Assembly: GCF_013409205.1 (NCBI RefSeq)
Contig: NZ_JACCAE010000001.1
Span: 2,852,001-2,916,000 of the forward strand
Direction: 5' to 3'
Source of the DNA: Janibacter cremeus
GTDB taxonomy: Bacteria; Actinomycetota; Actinomycetes; Actinomycetales; Dermatophilaceae
DNA length: 64,000 nucleotides
Shown: positions 1-9,351 of the stretch, piece after piece
How the letters are laid out: each line of letters opens with the position of its first letter
Numbering within the stretch: the stretch's first letter is position 1
The notes under the pieces: generated by a model
Database searches by the model: none
The model's input: the letters and a program-made list of their open reading frames with translations, nothing else
Told to the model about the DNA's origin: nothing
Translations under genes and position numbers: made by a program

Positions 1-1
1 G

Positions 2-250
2 GTGGGTCACGGCGCCCGGGTGGTGATGTTCCGCTTCGCCGCCGGCCAGGTCCTCGACGAGCACAAGGCGAACTTCCCGATCCTCGTCCAGTGCCTGCGC
101 GGCACCGTCGACTTCGTCGCGGGCGACCAGACGGCAACCCTCGGCCCCGGGGGACTGGCCAACCTCGACGCGTTGGTCCTGCACGAGGTGCGGGCGGTGA
201 CCGACGCCGTCTTCCAGCTGGTCATGCTCGACCCCGCGGCCAGCCCCTGA
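2..250 (+). CDS. Cupin-domain protein, 5' end outside window
   Basis: The reading frame is open from the window edge to the TGA at 248-250. The GTG at position 2 may be an internal valine, so the 82 visible residues are best treated as the C-terminal part of the gene. They show the small beta-barrel pattern of cupins: a motif ending in LDEHKA, then a GxVDFVAG...LGPGGLANLDALVLHEV stretch, in which the two histidines could serve as metal ligands. Cupins of this size often act as sensors or isomerases, but nothing here fixes a substrate. The gene ends 25 nt before the folC start codon, and folC has its own promoter in that gap, so the two need not be co-transcribed. Confidence 0.6.
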   Translation: MGHGARVVMFRFAAGQVLDEHKANFPILVQCLRGTVDFVAGDQTATLGPGGLANLDALVLHEVRAVTDAVFQLVMLDPAASP

Positions 251-263
251 GCCGCGCGGCTGC

Positions 264-275
264 GACAATCAGCCC
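264..275 (+). promoter_or_regulatory. Leaderless promoter -10 of folC
   Basis: The hexamer GACAAT (264-269) lies 6 nt before the ATG at 276. This is the spacing expected if transcription starts on the start codon itself. No Shine-Dalgarno sequence precedes the ATG. Confidence 0.5.
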
Positions 276-1718
276 ATGAGCCCAGCCCCCGATGCCAAGC
301 AGCGACAGGCCGCCGAAGAGCTCGAGCTGCGCAAGCGGATGCGCGAGGTCGAGGACGGGATCCTCGCCCGCGCGCCCGAGCACGACCTGCAGCCCAGCCT
401 CGAGCGCATCCGGGCGGTCATGGACCTGCTCGGGGAGCCACAGCGGGCGCTGCCCGTCATCCACATCACCGGCACCAACGGCAAGACCTCGACCGCGCGG
501 ATCATCGAGTCGATCCTGCGCGAGTCCGGCCTGAAGACCGGCCGCTTCACCTCCCCGCACCTGCAGGACGTCCGTGAGCGGATCACCATCGGCGGTGAGC
601 TGATCACGCGAGAGGCCTTCCTCGACGCCTGGGCGGACATCGCGCCCTTCGTCGACGCGGTCGACACCCGCTCGGCCTCGCAGGACGGGCCGCGGATGAC
701 CTACTTCGAGGTCCTCGTCGCACTCGCCTACACCGCCTTCGCCGACGCCCCCGTCGACGTGGCGATCGTCGAGGTCGGCATGGGCGGGTCCTGGGACGCG
801 ACCAACGTCGTCGAGGCCGAGGTCGCCGTGATCGCCCCGATCGGGGTGGACCACCAGCACTTCCTCGGTGACTCGGTGCAGGACATCGCCCACGAGAAGG
901 CCGGGATCATCCACCCCGACGCCATCGCGGTCTCGGCGCCCCAGGACCCGGACGTCGCCGCGATCCTCGCCGACCGGGCCGAGGAGGTCGGCGCCCGGCT
1001 CGCCGTCGCGGGCATCGACTTCGGGGTGCTGGAGCGCGACGTCGCCGTCGGCGGGCAGATGGTCTCCTTCCGCGGCCTCGCCGGGGACCACCGCGACCTG
1101 CTGCTCCATCTCCACGGCGCGCACCAGGCGGACAATGCCGCGCTCGCCGTCGCAGCCGTCGAGGCCTTCCTCGGCGGCGGTGAGCAACCGCTGGCCGAGG
1201 AGGTGCTCGCCGCCGGTCTTGCCGCGGCCACCTCGCCCGGTCGCCTGGAGATCGTGCGCCGCAGCCCCACGGTCATCGTCGACGCCGCCCACAACCCGCA
1301 CGGGGCGGCCGTGCTCGCCGAGGCGCTGAAGGACTCCTTCACCTTCGGTCGGCTCGTCGGGGTGGTCTCGATCTTCAGCGACAAGGACGTCGTCGGGATC
1401 CTCGAGGCCCTCGAGCCGGCGCTGGACGAGGTCGTCATCACCCGCAGCACGTCACCCCGGGCGATGCGCCCCTCGCGCCTCGGGGAGATCGCTGCCGAGG
1501 TCTTCGGTGACCACCGCGTCACCATCGTCGACGAGCTGCCCGATGCGCTGGACCACGCGGCCCAGCTGGCGGACGAAGGGGGCGTGTCGGGCGGCGTCGT
1601 CGCCACCGGCTCGATCGTCACGGTCGGCGAGGTACGCCTGCTCCTCGGGGTGACCGAGGTCGAGGTACCGGTCAAGCAGCCGGAGGTCCAGCCACTCGAG
1701 CTGCCGGACCAGGACTGA
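276..1718 (+). CDS. folC: Bifunctional folylpolyglutamate/dihydrofolate synthase
   Basis: This cytoplasmic Mur-ligase-fold enzyme adds glutamate to dihydropteroate and/or folates using ATP. The 480-residue product carries the P-loop GTNGKTS at residues 66-72. It also has the folate-binding SPHL segment, the EVGMGG motif, the HEKAGII segment and the C-terminal VDAAHNPHG motif, all in family order. About 60 N-terminal residues precede the P-loop, somewhat longer than in Escherichia coli but usual for actinobacteria. The ATG at 276 is chosen because a -10 hexamer sits 6 nt upstream. The DUF4233 gene follows, as it commonly does in actinobacteria, and ndk is nearby. Confidence 0.95.
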   Translation: MSPAPDAKQRQAAEELELRKRMREVEDGILARAPEHDLQPSLERIRAVMDLLGEPQRALPVIHITGTNGKTSTARIIESILRESGLKTGRFTSPHLQDVRERITIGGELITREAFLDAWADIAPFVDAVDTRSASQDGPRMTYFEVLVALAYTAFADAPVDVAIVEVGMGGSWDATNVVEAEVAVIAPIGVDHQHFLGDSVQDIAHEKAGIIHPDAIAVSAPQDPDVAAILADRAEEVGARLAVAGIDFGVLERDVAVGGQMVSFRGLAGDHRDLLLHLHGAHQADNAALAVAAVEAFLGGGEQPLAEEVLAAGLAAATSPGRLEIVRRSPTVIVDAAHNPHGAAVLAEALKDSFTFGRLVGVVSIFSDKDVVGILEALEPALDEVVITRSTSPRAMRPSRLGEIAAEVFGDHRVTIVDELPDALDHAAQLADEGGVSGGVVATGSIVTVGEVRLLLGVTEVEVPVKQPEVQPLELPDQD

Positions 1719-1746
1719 CCGATGTGGCCGACGGCGGTGCGCGACA

Positions 1747-1759
1747 TACCCTGTCGTCC
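1747..1759 (+). promoter_or_regulatory. Leaderless promoter -10 of the DUF4233 gene
   Basis: TACCCT (1747-1752) stands 7 nt before GTG 1760. This argues for the GTG at 1760 over the in-frame start at 1724, which lies upstream of the hexamer. Confidence 0.5.
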
Positions 1760-2179
1760 GTGACTTCCGACAGCACCCCACCCGGGCGGACTCGCCCGCA
1801 GGGCAAGTTCATGTGGCGCATGCTCGCCGCCGTCCTCGGTGGCCAGGCGCTGGTCATCTTCTTCGGTGCCCTGACCGGCCGCGGGCTGAACCCGGACCAG
1901 GGCCCGGTCATCGCTGGTCTACCTGTCCTGACCCCCTTCGTCCTGATGAGCGCGCTGGCGGTGCTCGCAGTCATCGCCGCCGGTCTGATGAAGCGTCCCT
2001 TCGGCCCCGCGCTGGGCTGGGTCGTGCAGATCCTGTCGATCCTCTCGGGGTTCTGGGTGACGATGATGTTCGTCGTCGGCCTCATCTTCGCGCTGCTGTA
2101 CGGCTACTGCCAGCGCGTGGGGCGGCGGGTGGACCGTGAGCAGATCGCCCGCGCCCTCAGCGAGGAGCAGGACGGCTGA
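1760..2179 (+). CDS. DUF4233 family membrane protein
   Basis: This is a 139-residue protein of unknown function. It has a polar N-terminal tail of about 20 residues and then four predicted hydrophobic segments (around MLAAVLGGQALVIFFG, VLTPFVLMSALAVLAVIAAG, LGWVVQILSILSG and MFVVGLIFALLYGY). The C-terminus is charged and ends in an EEQDG tail. Membership of DUF4233 is inferred from size, membrane pattern and the position directly after folC, where this family is usually found in actinobacteria. A frame open from 1724 would add 12 residues, but the leaderless promoter favours GTG 1760. The stop overlaps the uppP start by 1 nt, so the pair is probably translationally coupled. Confidence 0.75.
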   Translation: MTSDSTPPGRTRPQGKFMWRMLAAVLGGQALVIFFGALTGRGLNPDQGPVIAGLPVLTPFVLMSALAVLAVIAAGLMKRPFGPALGWVVQILSILSGFWVTMMFVVGLIFALLYGYCQRVGRRVDREQIARALSEEQDG

Positions 2180-3009
2180 TGGACTACCTGACCGCCATCG
2201 TCCTCGGCTTCGTGCAGGGGCTGACCGAGTTCCTCCCGATCTCCTCCAGCGCCCACATCTCGATCATCGGGCAGCTGATCGGGCAGGACGACCCCGGAGC
2301 GGCCTTCACGGCGATCACCCAGCTGGGGACGGAGACGGCCGTGCTCATCTACTTCTGGCGGGACATCGTCACGATCATCCGCAAGTGGGTCCTCGCCCTC
2401 GCGCGCAAGGTCCCGCAGAGCGACCCGGACGTTCGCATGGGGTGGCTGGTCATCGTCGGCAGCATCCCCATCGGCGTGCTCGGCCTGATCTTCAAGGACC
2501 ACATCGAGACCAGTCTGCGCAGCCTGTGGCTCACCGCGACCATGCTGCTCGTCTTCGCGCTGGTCATCATGGTGGCCGAGCGGGTCGGCCGACAGGAGCG
2601 TCAGCTGACGCAGCTGACCTGGAAGCACGGCATCTTCTACGGCCTGTGGCAGGCGTTGGCGCTCGTCCCCGGCGTCTCCCGCAGCGGTGGCACGATCGCC
2701 GGTGGCCTCTTCATGGGCTACACCCGTCAGGCCGCGGCCCGCTACTCCTTCCTGCTGGCCATCCCCGCCGTCCTGGCCTCCGGCGGGCTCCAGGTCGTGG
2801 AGGTCCTGCGCGGCGAGGCCGTGGGATCGGGCACCGCGTGGGGCCCGATCTGGGCTGCGACGATCGTGGCCTTCGTCGTCGGCTACGCCGTCATCGCGTG
2901 GTTCATGCGGTACATCACCACGCACACCTTCACCCCCTTCATGATCTACCGGATCATCCTCGCCCTGGGCCTGTTCGCCCTGCTGGGCACGGGCACGATC
3001 GCGGCGTGA
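2179..3009 (+). CDS. uppP: Undecaprenyl-diphosphatase (BacA/UppP family)
   Basis: This integral membrane phosphatase recycles undecaprenyl diphosphate to the monophosphate lipid carrier used in wall synthesis, and commonly confers bacitracin resistance. The 276-residue protein has the two family motifs: an N-terminal QGLTEFLPISSSAH block at about residues 13-26 and the PGVSRSGGT motif in the middle. Seven to eight hydrophobic helices are visible. The ATG overlaps the preceding TGA (TGATG). A uppP gene between the DUF4233 gene and ndk is not the usual actinobacterial order. It places lipid-carrier recycling beside the mre elongation genes. Confidence 0.95.
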   Translation: MDYLTAIVLGFVQGLTEFLPISSSAHISIIGQLIGQDDPGAAFTAITQLGTETAVLIYFWRDIVTIIRKWVLALARKVPQSDPDVRMGWLVIVGSIPIGVLGLIFKDHIETSLRSLWLTATMLLVFALVIMVAERVGRQERQLTQLTWKHGIFYGLWQALALVPGVSRSGGTIAGGLFMGYTRQAAARYSFLLAIPAVLASGGLQVVEVLRGEAVGSGTAWGPIWAATIVAFVVGYAVIAWFMRYITTHTFTPFMIYRIILALGLFALLGTGTIAA

Positions 3010-3010
3010 C

Positions 3011-3023
3011 TACGCTGGGCCCC
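3011..3023 (+). promoter_or_regulatory. Leaderless promoter -10 of ndk
   Basis: TACGCT (3011-3016) stands 7 nt before GTG 3024, directly after the uppP stop codon. Confidence 0.5.
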
Positions 3024-3458
3024 GTGACCGAGACTGTGCAGACCGAACGTTCCCTCATCCTCGTCAAGCCCGACGGCTTCCGCCGAGGCCTCACCGGCGA
3101 GGTGATCCGCCGGATCGAGGCGAAGGGGTACACCCTCGTCGCGCTCGCGGTGGTCACCCCGACCCGCGAGCAGCTCGCGGCCCACTACGCGGAGCACGAG
3201 GGCAAGCCCTTCTACGAGCCGCTGCTGGAGTTCATGTCCTCCGGGCCCGCCGCGGCGCTCGTCATCGAGGGCGAGGAGTGCATCAAGGGGTTCCGTTCCC
3301 TCGCCGGCGCGACCAAGCCGACCGAGGCGGCCCCGGGCACGATCCGTGGCGACCTCGGCCGCAAGTGGTCGGGCACGGTCGACGAGAACATCGTGCACGG
3401 CTCGGACTCCCCGGAGTCCGCCGCGCGCGAGATCGGCATCTGGTTCCCCGGCCTCTGA
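3024..3458 (+). CDS. ndk: Nucleoside-diphosphate kinase
   Basis: This enzyme transfers a gamma-phosphate from ATP to NDPs and dNDPs through a phosphohistidine. The 144-residue product covers the family from the ERSLILVKPDG start to the C-terminal IW-F end. The catalytic histidine is H125, in NIVHGSDSPESA. A longer upstream open frame (from 2136) only reads through uppP in another frame. GTG 3024 fits both the family N-terminus and the leaderless promoter. A mreB-like gene follows after 1 nt. Confidence 0.97.
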   Translation: MTETVQTERSLILVKPDGFRRGLTGEVIRRIEAKGYTLVALAVVTPTREQLAAHYAEHEGKPFYEPLLEFMSSGPAAALVIEGEECIKGFRSLAGATKPTEAAPGTIRGDLGRKWSGTVDENIVHGSDSPESAAREIGIWFPGL

Positions 3459-3459
3459 C

Positions 3460-4506
3460 GTGGCCGGGCGGTCCCGCGTGCGCCGCGCGTTCCAGGGCAT
3501 GTCGCGTGATCTCGCGATCGACCTGGGGACGGCCAACACCCTGATCCATGCGCGGGAGCAGGGGGTGGTCCTCGACGAGCCCAGCGTCGTCGCCCTGAGT
3601 GTCGAGACCGGTGGGCTCGTGGCTGCCGGCAGCAGGGCAAAGGAGATGCTGGGTCGTACTCCCGGAGCCGTGCGCGCCGTGCGCCCCCTGCGGGGCGGCG
3701 TCATCAGCGAGCCCGACGCGGCCGAGCAGATGCTGCGCTGGTTCACCGAGCGCGTCGGGATGTCGAGCATCGTGCGTCCGCGCGTCGTCGTCTGCATCCC
3801 CAGCGACATCACCGGTGTCGAGCGGCGCGCCGTCGAGGAGACTGCGCTGCGCGTGGGCGCCCGGCGGGTCTACCTCGTCGAGGAGCCGATGGTGGCGGCC
3901 ATCGGTGCCGGGCTACCGGTGACCGACACCCAGGCTTCGATGGTGGTCGACATCGGTGGCGGGTCGACCGACGTGGCGGTGATCGCCCTGGGTGGCATCG
4001 TCGCCTCCCGCAGCACCCGTACGGCCGGTGACGCGGTGGATGAGGCGATCGCCGAGCACGTGCGCCGCAACCTCTCGCTGCTGCTGGGGGAGCGCAGCGC
4101 CGAGGACATCAAGGTCAAGGTCGGGTCTGCCTTCCCCCTGGCCACCGAGGTGAGCACCCGCGTGCGGGGACGCGACCTCGTCACCGGTCTGCCCAAGACG
4201 GTCGACGTCGGCTCCGCGGAGATCCGACGGGCCATCGCGGCGCCCGTCGGGACGGTCATCGCACTCGTGCGCGAGGTCCTGGACCGCTGTCCGCCGGAGC
4301 TGGCCGGGGACGTCCTCGAGCGCGGGATCACCCTCACCGGCGGTGGCGCGCTCCTGCAGGGGATCGATGCGCGGATGCGCCACGAGTTGGGAATTCCGGT
4401 CACCGTCGCCCCTGCCCCGTTGCGCGCGGTCGCCCGTGGCGCCGGCCGGTGCGTCGACGACTTCGCCGCCCTCCAGCCCGTCCTCGTCGACGGGCACCGC
4501 TTCTGA
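3460..4506 (+). CDS. mreB: Rod shape-determining protein MreB (actin-like)
   Basis: This bacterial actin forms filaments under the membrane and guides elongasome wall synthesis. The ATPase core is clear: phosphate-1 motif DLAIDLGTANTL, LVEEPMVAAIGAGLP with the catalytic-type glutamate, phosphate-2 motif VVDIGGGSTDVAVI and adenosine motif LTGGGALLQG. Two positions differ from most MreB proteins: the usual TEVAV is TDVAV, and the usual GGDxxDEAI is AGDAVDEAI. GTG 3460 gives 348 residues. ATG 3499, which gives the family-like start MSRDLAIDLG and 335 residues, is an equally serious alternative because neither has a good ribosome-binding site. mreC overlaps by 1 nt. Confidence 0.9.
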   Translation: MAGRSRVRRAFQGMSRDLAIDLGTANTLIHAREQGVVLDEPSVVALSVETGGLVAAGSRAKEMLGRTPGAVRAVRPLRGGVISEPDAAEQMLRWFTERVGMSSIVRPRVVVCIPSDITGVERRAVEETALRVGARRVYLVEEPMVAAIGAGLPVTDTQASMVVDIGGGSTDVAVIALGGIVASRSTRTAGDAVDEAIAEHVRRNLSLLLGERSAEDIKVKVGSAFPLATEVSTRVRGRDLVTGLPKTVDVGSAEIRRAIAAPVGTVIALVREVLDRCPPELAGDVLERGITLTGGGALLQGIDARMRHELGIPVTVAPAPLRAVARGAGRCVDDFAALQPVLVDGHRF

Positions 4507-5267
4507 TGCGTCGCCTCCTGCTCGCCCTGCTGGGGCTGACCCTGCTCGTCCTCCTCGCGGACCTGGCCGGAGCGCCCCTGGGCCCCGTGCGGGGTGCGGG
4601 TGCCGCCGTCCTCGGCCCGGTCGAGCGTCTCGTGGCGCCCGGGAGGGACGAGGCCTCCAGCCTGGTGGAGGAGAACCTCCGCCTGGCGGAACAGGTGCGC
4701 CGGCTTCGCCAGCAGCGTCGGGTCGCCGAGCAGGCCGACGACCTGCCGGCCCTCGAGACGGGCACCACCACGGCCAGGGTCGTCGCCCTCGACCGGGCCG
4801 GTGCGTCCGGTCCGCAGCGGGTCACCATCGACGTCGGACGACACGACGGGATCCGGGCCGACAGCGCCGTCATCGCCCCGGGGGGCCTCGTCGGCCGCGT
4901 CGTCGAGGTCGGCAGGTGGACGGCCGACGTCGAGGTCGTCGGTTCTCCCCGCGCGGTCGTCGGTGTGCGCACGGGGCAGGAGGGGATCATCGGCACCCTC
5001 ACCGGGTCCGACCCCACCACCTCCCACGATGCGGACGAGCTCGTCGTCACCCAGCTGGGACGCGACGAGGTCGAGACCGGTGACGAGGTCGTCACCCTCG
5101 GTAGCCCGGGCGCCCGTCCCTACCCGCCGGGGATCACCATCGGTACCGTCACGGACGTCGCGCGGCCACCCGGCACACTCACCGACACCGCTCTCGTCGA
5201 CCCCGCCGTCGACCTGACCTCGCTCGACGTCGTCGCCGTCGTCACCGGTGCGGAGTCGACCTCGTGA
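4506..5267 (+). CDS. mreC: Rod shape-determining protein MreC
   Basis: MreC is the extracytoplasmic scaffold of the elongasome and contacts PBP2. The 253-residue protein has one N-terminal transmembrane segment (about residues 3-24). A coiled-coil stretch rich in E, R and L follows (about 55-85), and then the beta-rich MreC domain containing the VGRHDGIRADSAVIAPGGLVGRV segment. The ATG overlaps the mreB stop (TGATG). An in-frame extension from 4449 would read back into mreB and is not used. Confidence 0.92.
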   Translation: MRRLLLALLGLTLLVLLADLAGAPLGPVRGAGAAVLGPVERLVAPGRDEASSLVEENLRLAEQVRRLRQQRRVAEQADDLPALETGTTTARVVALDRAGASGPQRVTIDVGRHDGIRADSAVIAPGGLVGRVVEVGRWTADVEVVGSPRAVVGVRTGQEGIIGTLTGSDPTTSHDADELVVTQLGRDEVETGDEVVTLGSPGARPYPPGITIGTVTDVARPPGTLTDTALVDPAVDLTSLDVVAVVTGAESTS

Positions 5268-5752
5268 GCGGACTGCGCTGGCCCGTGCGGCTGCTGCTCG
5301 TCGCGGCGGCACTCGTCGCGATGCTCGCGCTGGGGGCGCGGGGGGTGGCGGGCCCGCCCGACCTCGTCCTGGTGGTGGTCGTCGGCGTCGCCCTCGTCTC
5401 GGGGTCGCCGGCCGGTGCCCTGCTCGGTCTCGTCGGCGGATGGTTGCTCGACCTCGCCCCGCCGGTCGCCGACCCGCTCGCGATCTCCGCCCTCGGCTAC
5501 GCCGCCGCGGGCTGGCTCGCCGGGCAGGCCCGCCGCCGAGCCGGGCACCCGTGGTGGTGGCCCGTCCCCGTCGTCACCGTCTCCCTGCTCGTCGCCCGCG
5601 CCCTGCCGGTGCTCGTCGACCTGGCCAGCGCGCGCCCGATCGCCTGGGCCGGACTCGCCTGGGAGGTGCTCGCCACCGCGACCCTGTCTCTCGTGCTCGT
5701 CGCACTCATCGTGCGACTGGAGGCGGGCCTGGTCACCCGGCGGTGGGCATGA
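5264..5752 (+). CDS. mreD: Rod shape-determining protein MreD
   Basis: MreD is a small polytopic elongasome membrane protein. The 162 residues hold about five hydrophobic helices and a conserved GLVGGWLLDLAPP segment near the middle. The GTG start overlaps the mreC stop by 4 nt (GTGA), and the stop overlaps the mrdA start by 4 nt, so mreBCD-mrdA is one translationally coupled unit. Confidence 0.9.
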   Translation: MSGLRWPVRLLLVAAALVAMLALGARGVAGPPDLVLVVVVGVALVSGSPAGALLGLVGGWLLDLAPPVADPLAISALGYAAAGWLAGQARRRAGHPWWWPVPVVTVSLLVARALPVLVDLASARPIAWAGLAWEVLATATLSLVLVALIVRLEAGLVTRRWA

Positions 5753-7746
5753 GCCGCAACGCCCCACGACTGCAGGTGCGCATGCTCGCCTCCCTCGCCG
5801 TCCTGCTCCTGCTCGCGGGAGTCCTGCTCGGGCGCCTCGGGCAGATGCAGCTGACCGACCACGAGGAGGGTGCCGGCGTGAACGCACCCGTGACGGCGAG
5901 CGTCCCGCTGCCCGCCCTGCGTGGTCGCATCCTCGATCGGCACTCACGGCCCATCGTCGACAACGCGGTGCGTACCGACGTCACGATCGAGAGGTCAGCG
6001 CTCGCCGACGCGCCGGACGGGGGACGCGCGACCGTCCGCCGGATCGCGCAGGCGCTGGACCTCCCCTTCGCCCGGCTGTGGGGGAGGACGACCCTCTGCG
6101 GTGCCCCCGGCGCCGCTGACCCGCCGCTGTGCTGGCCCGGGTCGCCGCTCGTGCCGGTGCCGCTGGTGGTCGACGCGGACCCCGCGCGCGCTGCCGCCCT
6201 GGCCGAGCGCCCGGAGCACTACCCAGGAGTGGTCGTGACGACCCAGCCGGTGCGCTCCTACCTCGGACCGAAGCGGGGTGGCGCCGCGCAGACCACCGGC
6301 TACCTGGCCCGACCGAGCGCGGAGACCGTGGCGGAGTCGGACGGGCAGATCACCGGGGAGGGCCTCGTCGGGGCGGCCGGCCTGGAGCTGCAGTACGACG
6401 ACCTGCTGCGCGGCCGCGCCGGTCAGCGCACCGTGCGCGTCGACGCGCGCGGTGTCGCCGTCGACGAGGTCGATCGCACCGACCCGGTCCCCGGCAAGGA
6501 CCTCGTCACGACCCTCGACCTGAGGATCCAGCGCGCGACCCAGGAAGCGCTCGCCGACGGCGTCCGGGCAGCCCGCGAGCGCGGCCACACGGCCGACACC
6601 GCCGCGGCGCTCGTCCTCGACCTGCGTGACGGTGGCGTCCTGGCCTCAGCCAGCCTGCCCACCTACGACCCCTCGGTCTGGTCGCGGGGCGTGACCCAGG
6701 AGCAGTACGACCGCCTGACGAAGGGGGCGGACAGCCCACTGATCGACCGCGTCACCGGCGTGGCACAACCACCGGCGTCGACCTTCAAGGTCGTCTCCCT
6801 GCCGGGAGCGGTCGCCTCCGGGGTCGACCTCGACCAGGAGGTCAACTGCACCTCGTCCCACCGGATCGGCAACCGCACCTTCCACAACTACCAGTCGCGC
6901 GCCTACGGGTGGATCTCGTGGCGCCGGGCGATCACCGTCTCCTGCGACACGGTCTTCTACCGGGTGGCCGAGGCAGTGTGGCGTGCCCAGGGCGGCCTGG
7001 ACGCACAGGACGACGGTGGTGACCCGCTCATCGGCACCGCCCGGTTGCTCGGCCTCGGGTCACCCACCGGGATCGACCTGCCGACCGAGTCCGCGGGCCG
7101 CATCCCGGACCGGGAGTGGAAGCGCCAGTGGTGGGAGTCGACGAAGGAGGAGACCTGCCGACGGGCGGAGACGGGCTACCCGGACATGACCGACCGCGCC
7201 GATGCGCGCTACCTCAAGGCACTGGCCCGGGAGAACTGCGAGAGCGGCTATCTCTTCCGCCCCGGTGACGAGGCCAACCTGTCGATCGGGCAGGGCGACG
7301 TCACCGCGACCCTGTTGCAGATGGCGAGCGTCTTCGGCGCGATCGCGCAGGAGGGGCGTGTCGCGAAGCCGCACCTGGGCAGAGCCGAGGTCACCGCCGA
7401 AGGCACCCGCACCCACCTCGCCGTCGGGGACGTCGACAGCATCGATCTACCGGGGAGGTCGGGCGACCTGCTGCGCCGGGCGCTGCAGGACGTCGTGGCA
7501 CAGCCCGACGGGACCGCACACTCGGCCTTCGCCGACTTCCCCCTGAAGCGGTGGCCGGTCGCGGGCAAGACCGGGACCGCAGAGGTCCACGGTCAGGAGG
7601 ACACCGCCTGGTTCCTCTCCTACGCACCCGTGCAGGACCCGCGGTACGTCGTCGGGGTCGTCGTCTCCCAGGGCGGGACCGGGGGAGCGACGTCGGCACC
7701 GATCGCCCGGCAGATCCACGAGGAGCTGGCCGAGGACACGCCCTGA
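5749..7746 (+). CDS. mrdA: Penicillin-binding protein 2 (class B, elongasome transpeptidase)
   Basis: This transpeptidase cross-links peptidoglycan during elongation. The 665-residue protein has an N-terminal membrane anchor (about residues 13-30) and a dimerisation/pedestal domain. The catalytic domain has STFK (S344), SCD at 398-400 and KTGT at 607-610. The SxD form of the second motif is normal for PBP2. A cysteine-bearing insertion between the SCD and KTGT motifs (CRRAE...ENCESGY) resembles that of other actinobacterial homologues. The ATG at 5749 overlaps the mreD stop; the longer open frame from 5248 runs antisense-free through mreD and is not used. rodA, the usual next gene, is absent. 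Confidence 0.94.
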   Translation: MSRNAPRLQVRMLASLAVLLLLAGVLLGRLGQMQLTDHEEGAGVNAPVTASVPLPALRGRILDRHSRPIVDNAVRTDVTIERSALADAPDGGRATVRRIAQALDLPFARLWGRTTLCGAPGAADPPLCWPGSPLVPVPLVVDADPARAAALAERPEHYPGVVVTTQPVRSYLGPKRGGAAQTTGYLARPSAETVAESDGQITGEGLVGAAGLELQYDDLLRGRAGQRTVRVDARGVAVDEVDRTDPVPGKDLVTTLDLRIQRATQEALADGVRAARERGHTADTAAALVLDLRDGGVLASASLPTYDPSVWSRGVTQEQYDRLTKGADSPLIDRVTGVAQPPASTFKVVSLPGAVASGVDLDQEVNCTSSHRIGNRTFHNYQSRAYGWISWRRAITVSCDTVFYRVAEAVWRAQGGLDAQDDGGDPLIGTARLLGLGSPTGIDLPTESAGRIPDREWKRQWWESTKEETCRRAETGYPDMTDRADARYLKALARENCESGYLFRPGDEANLSIGQGDVTATLLQMASVFGAIAQEGRVAKPHLGRAEVTAEGTRTHLAVGDVDSIDLPGRSGDLLRRALQDVVAQPDGTAHSAFADFPLKRWPVAGKTGTAEVHGQEDTAWFLSYAPVQDPRYVVGVVVSQGGTGGATSAPIARQIHEELAEDTP

Positions 7747-7768
7747 CTCCACGCCCGCAGGAGAGGCG

Positions 7769-7804
7769 AACCACCTGCGTGGTGCAGGCCACGTTCTGGT
7801 GGTT
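7769..7804 (+). repeat. Nested inverted repeats in the mrdA-lpd gap
   Basis: AACCACC (7769-7775) is matched by GGTGGTT (7798-7804), and inside it CCTGC (7774-7778) pairs with GCAGG (7784-7788). The right arm abuts the lpd -10 hexamer. It could be an operator or a weak terminator for the mre operon; there is no T tract. Confidence 0.3.
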
Positions 7805-7816
7805 AGGCTGTCCCGC
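7804..7816 (+). promoter_or_regulatory. Leaderless promoter -10 of lpd
   Basis: TAGGCT (7804-7809) stands 7 nt before ATG 7817. Confidence 0.5.
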
Positions 7817-9214
7817 ATGGCTGACTTCGACCTCGTAGTGCTCGGTGCAGGACCCGGTGGATACGTCGCGGCGATCCGTGCGGCGCAGCTCGGCAAGAGC
7901 GTTGCCGTGGTGGAGAAGCAGTACTGGGGCGGTGTCTGCCTCAACGTCGGGTGCATCCCGAGCAAGGCGCTGATCAAGAATGCCGAGATCGCGCACATGC
8001 TCACCCACGACAAGAAGAAGTTCGGCATCGAGGGCGACGCCACGATGTCCTACGGCCCCACGCACGCCCGCTCCCGCCAGGTGAGCGACGGCATCGTCAA
8101 GGGCGTGCACTTCCTGATGAAGAAGAACAAGATCACCGAGATCGACGGCTGGGGCACCCTCACCTCGTCCACGTCGATGGACGTCGCGCTCGACGACGGC
8201 GAGACGAAGTCGGTGACCTTCGACAAGCTGATCATCGCCAGCGGCGCCACGACGAAGATGCTTCCCGGTGTCGAGCTCAGTGACAACGTCGTCACCTACG
8301 AGGAGCAGATCCTCGACGAGAACCTCCCGGGCTCGATGATCATCGCCGGCTCCGGCGCCATCGGCGTCGAGTTCGCCTATGTCATGAAGAACTTCGGCGT
8401 CGACGTCACGATCGTGGAGTTCCTCGACCGGATGGTCCCCACCGAGGACCCGGTCATCTCCAAGGAGCTGGCCAAGCACTACAAGAAGCTCGGTGTGAAG
8501 GTCATGCTCAACACCAAGGTCGACGCCGTCGAGGACACCGGATCCGGTGTCAAGGTCACCGTCACCCCGGCGAAGGGGGGCGAGCGTGAGGTCCTCGAGG
8601 CGGACAAGCTCCTCTCCGCGATCGGTTTCGCCCCGCGGGTCGAGGGCTTCGGCCTGGACGCCGCCGGGGTCGAGCTGACCGAGCGCGGCGCCATCGCCAT
8701 CGACGAGTACTGCCGCACCAACGTCGAGAACATCTACTCCGTCGGTGACTGCACCGCGAAGCTGATGCTCGCGCACACCGCGGAGGCGCAGGGTGTCGTC
8801 GCCGCCGAGCACATGTCCGGCGCAGAGACGATGCCGGTGGCCTACGACTTCATCCCGCGGGCGACCTACTGCCACCCGCAGATCGCCTCCTTCGGCTACA
8901 GCGAGGAGCAGGCGAAGGAGAAGGGGTACGACGTCAAGACCGCGACCTTCCCCTTCTCCGCGAACGGGAAGGCGGTGGGTCTCGGCGACTCGACCGGTTT
9001 CGTCAAGGTCGTCGCCGACGCGAAGTACAACGAGCTCCTCGGCGCGCACATGATCGGCCCGGACGTCACCGAGCTGCTGCCGGCGCTCACGCTCGCGCAG
9101 CAGTGGGACCTCACCGCCGACGAGGTCGCCCGCAACGTCTTCGCCCACCCGACGCTCTCCGAGGCGGTCAAGGAGGCCGTCGAGGGCATCGCAGGGCACA
9201 TGACCCACCTATGA
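7817..9214 (+). CDS. lpd: Dihydrolipoyl dehydrogenase
   Basis: This FAD enzyme reoxidises dihydrolipoamide of the 2-oxoacid dehydrogenase complexes (E3) and makes NADH. The 465-residue protein has the FAD-binding [10 protein letters not shown] start and the redox disulfide C41/C46 in [13 protein letters not shown]. It also has the NAD-binding [11 protein letters not shown] motif, the second FAD motif YSVGD and the C-terminal [13 protein letters not shown] with the active-site His and Glu. ATG 7817 is preferred to GTG 7799 because a -10 hexamer overlaps the latter. The gene stands alone, with no E1 or E2 genes beside it, consistent with a shared E3. Confidence 0.95.
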   Translation: MADFDLVVLGAGPGGYVAAIRAAQLGKSVAVVEKQYWGGVCLNVGCIPSKALIKNAEIAHMLTHDKKKFGIEGDATMSYGPTHARSRQVSDGIVKGVHFLMKKNKITEIDGWGTLTSSTSMDVALDDGETKSVTFDKLIIASGATTKMLPGVELSDNVVTYEEQILDENLPGSMIIAGSGAIGVEFAYVMKNFGVDVTIVEFLDRMVPTEDPVISKELAKHYKKLGVKVMLNTKVDAVEDTGSGVKVTVTPAKGGEREVLEADKLLSAIGFAPRVEGFGLDAAGVELTERGAIAIDEYCRTNVENIYSVGDCTAKLMLAHTAEAQGVVAAEHMSGAETMPVAYDFIPRATYCHPQIASFGYSEEQAKEKGYDVKTATFPFSANGKAVGLGDSTGFVKVVADAKYNELLGAHMIGPDVTELLPALTLAQQWDLTADEVARNVFAHPTLSEAVKEAVEGIAGHMTHL

Positions 9215-9351
9215 GCCTCGATTAGGGCAGGTAAGTGGCGCACTGGTAATCTCCAAGGGTTGCCGTTAGATCGGCCGCGGATCCACAGAGCCCCGGTGAA
9301 CCAGCCCGGGCGCGCCGCGCAACAACCCCAGAGAAGGAGCAGTGTCGCAGC
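9215..9351 (+). promoter_or_regulatory. rpsO promoter/leader region
   Basis: This 137-nt gap contains a possible -10 (TTAGAT, 9266-9271). It also has a small hairpin-forming CCCGG...CCGGG pair about 40 nt before rpsO and an AGAAGGAG ribosome-binding site about 12 nt before the ATG. Ribosomal protein S15 commonly represses its own translation through leader structure. Whether it does so here cannot be told by eye. Confidence 0.35.

Noticed and set aside
222..1301. Long antisense open frame opposite folC (359 codons)
   Set aside because: High-G+C genomes give long open frames opposite real genes. folC has all its motifs on the plus strand and this frame shows no recognisable domain. The same reasoning removed the other long antisense frames, for example opposite pnp, the 5-6 kb mre genes, ftsK, rnj and lhr.
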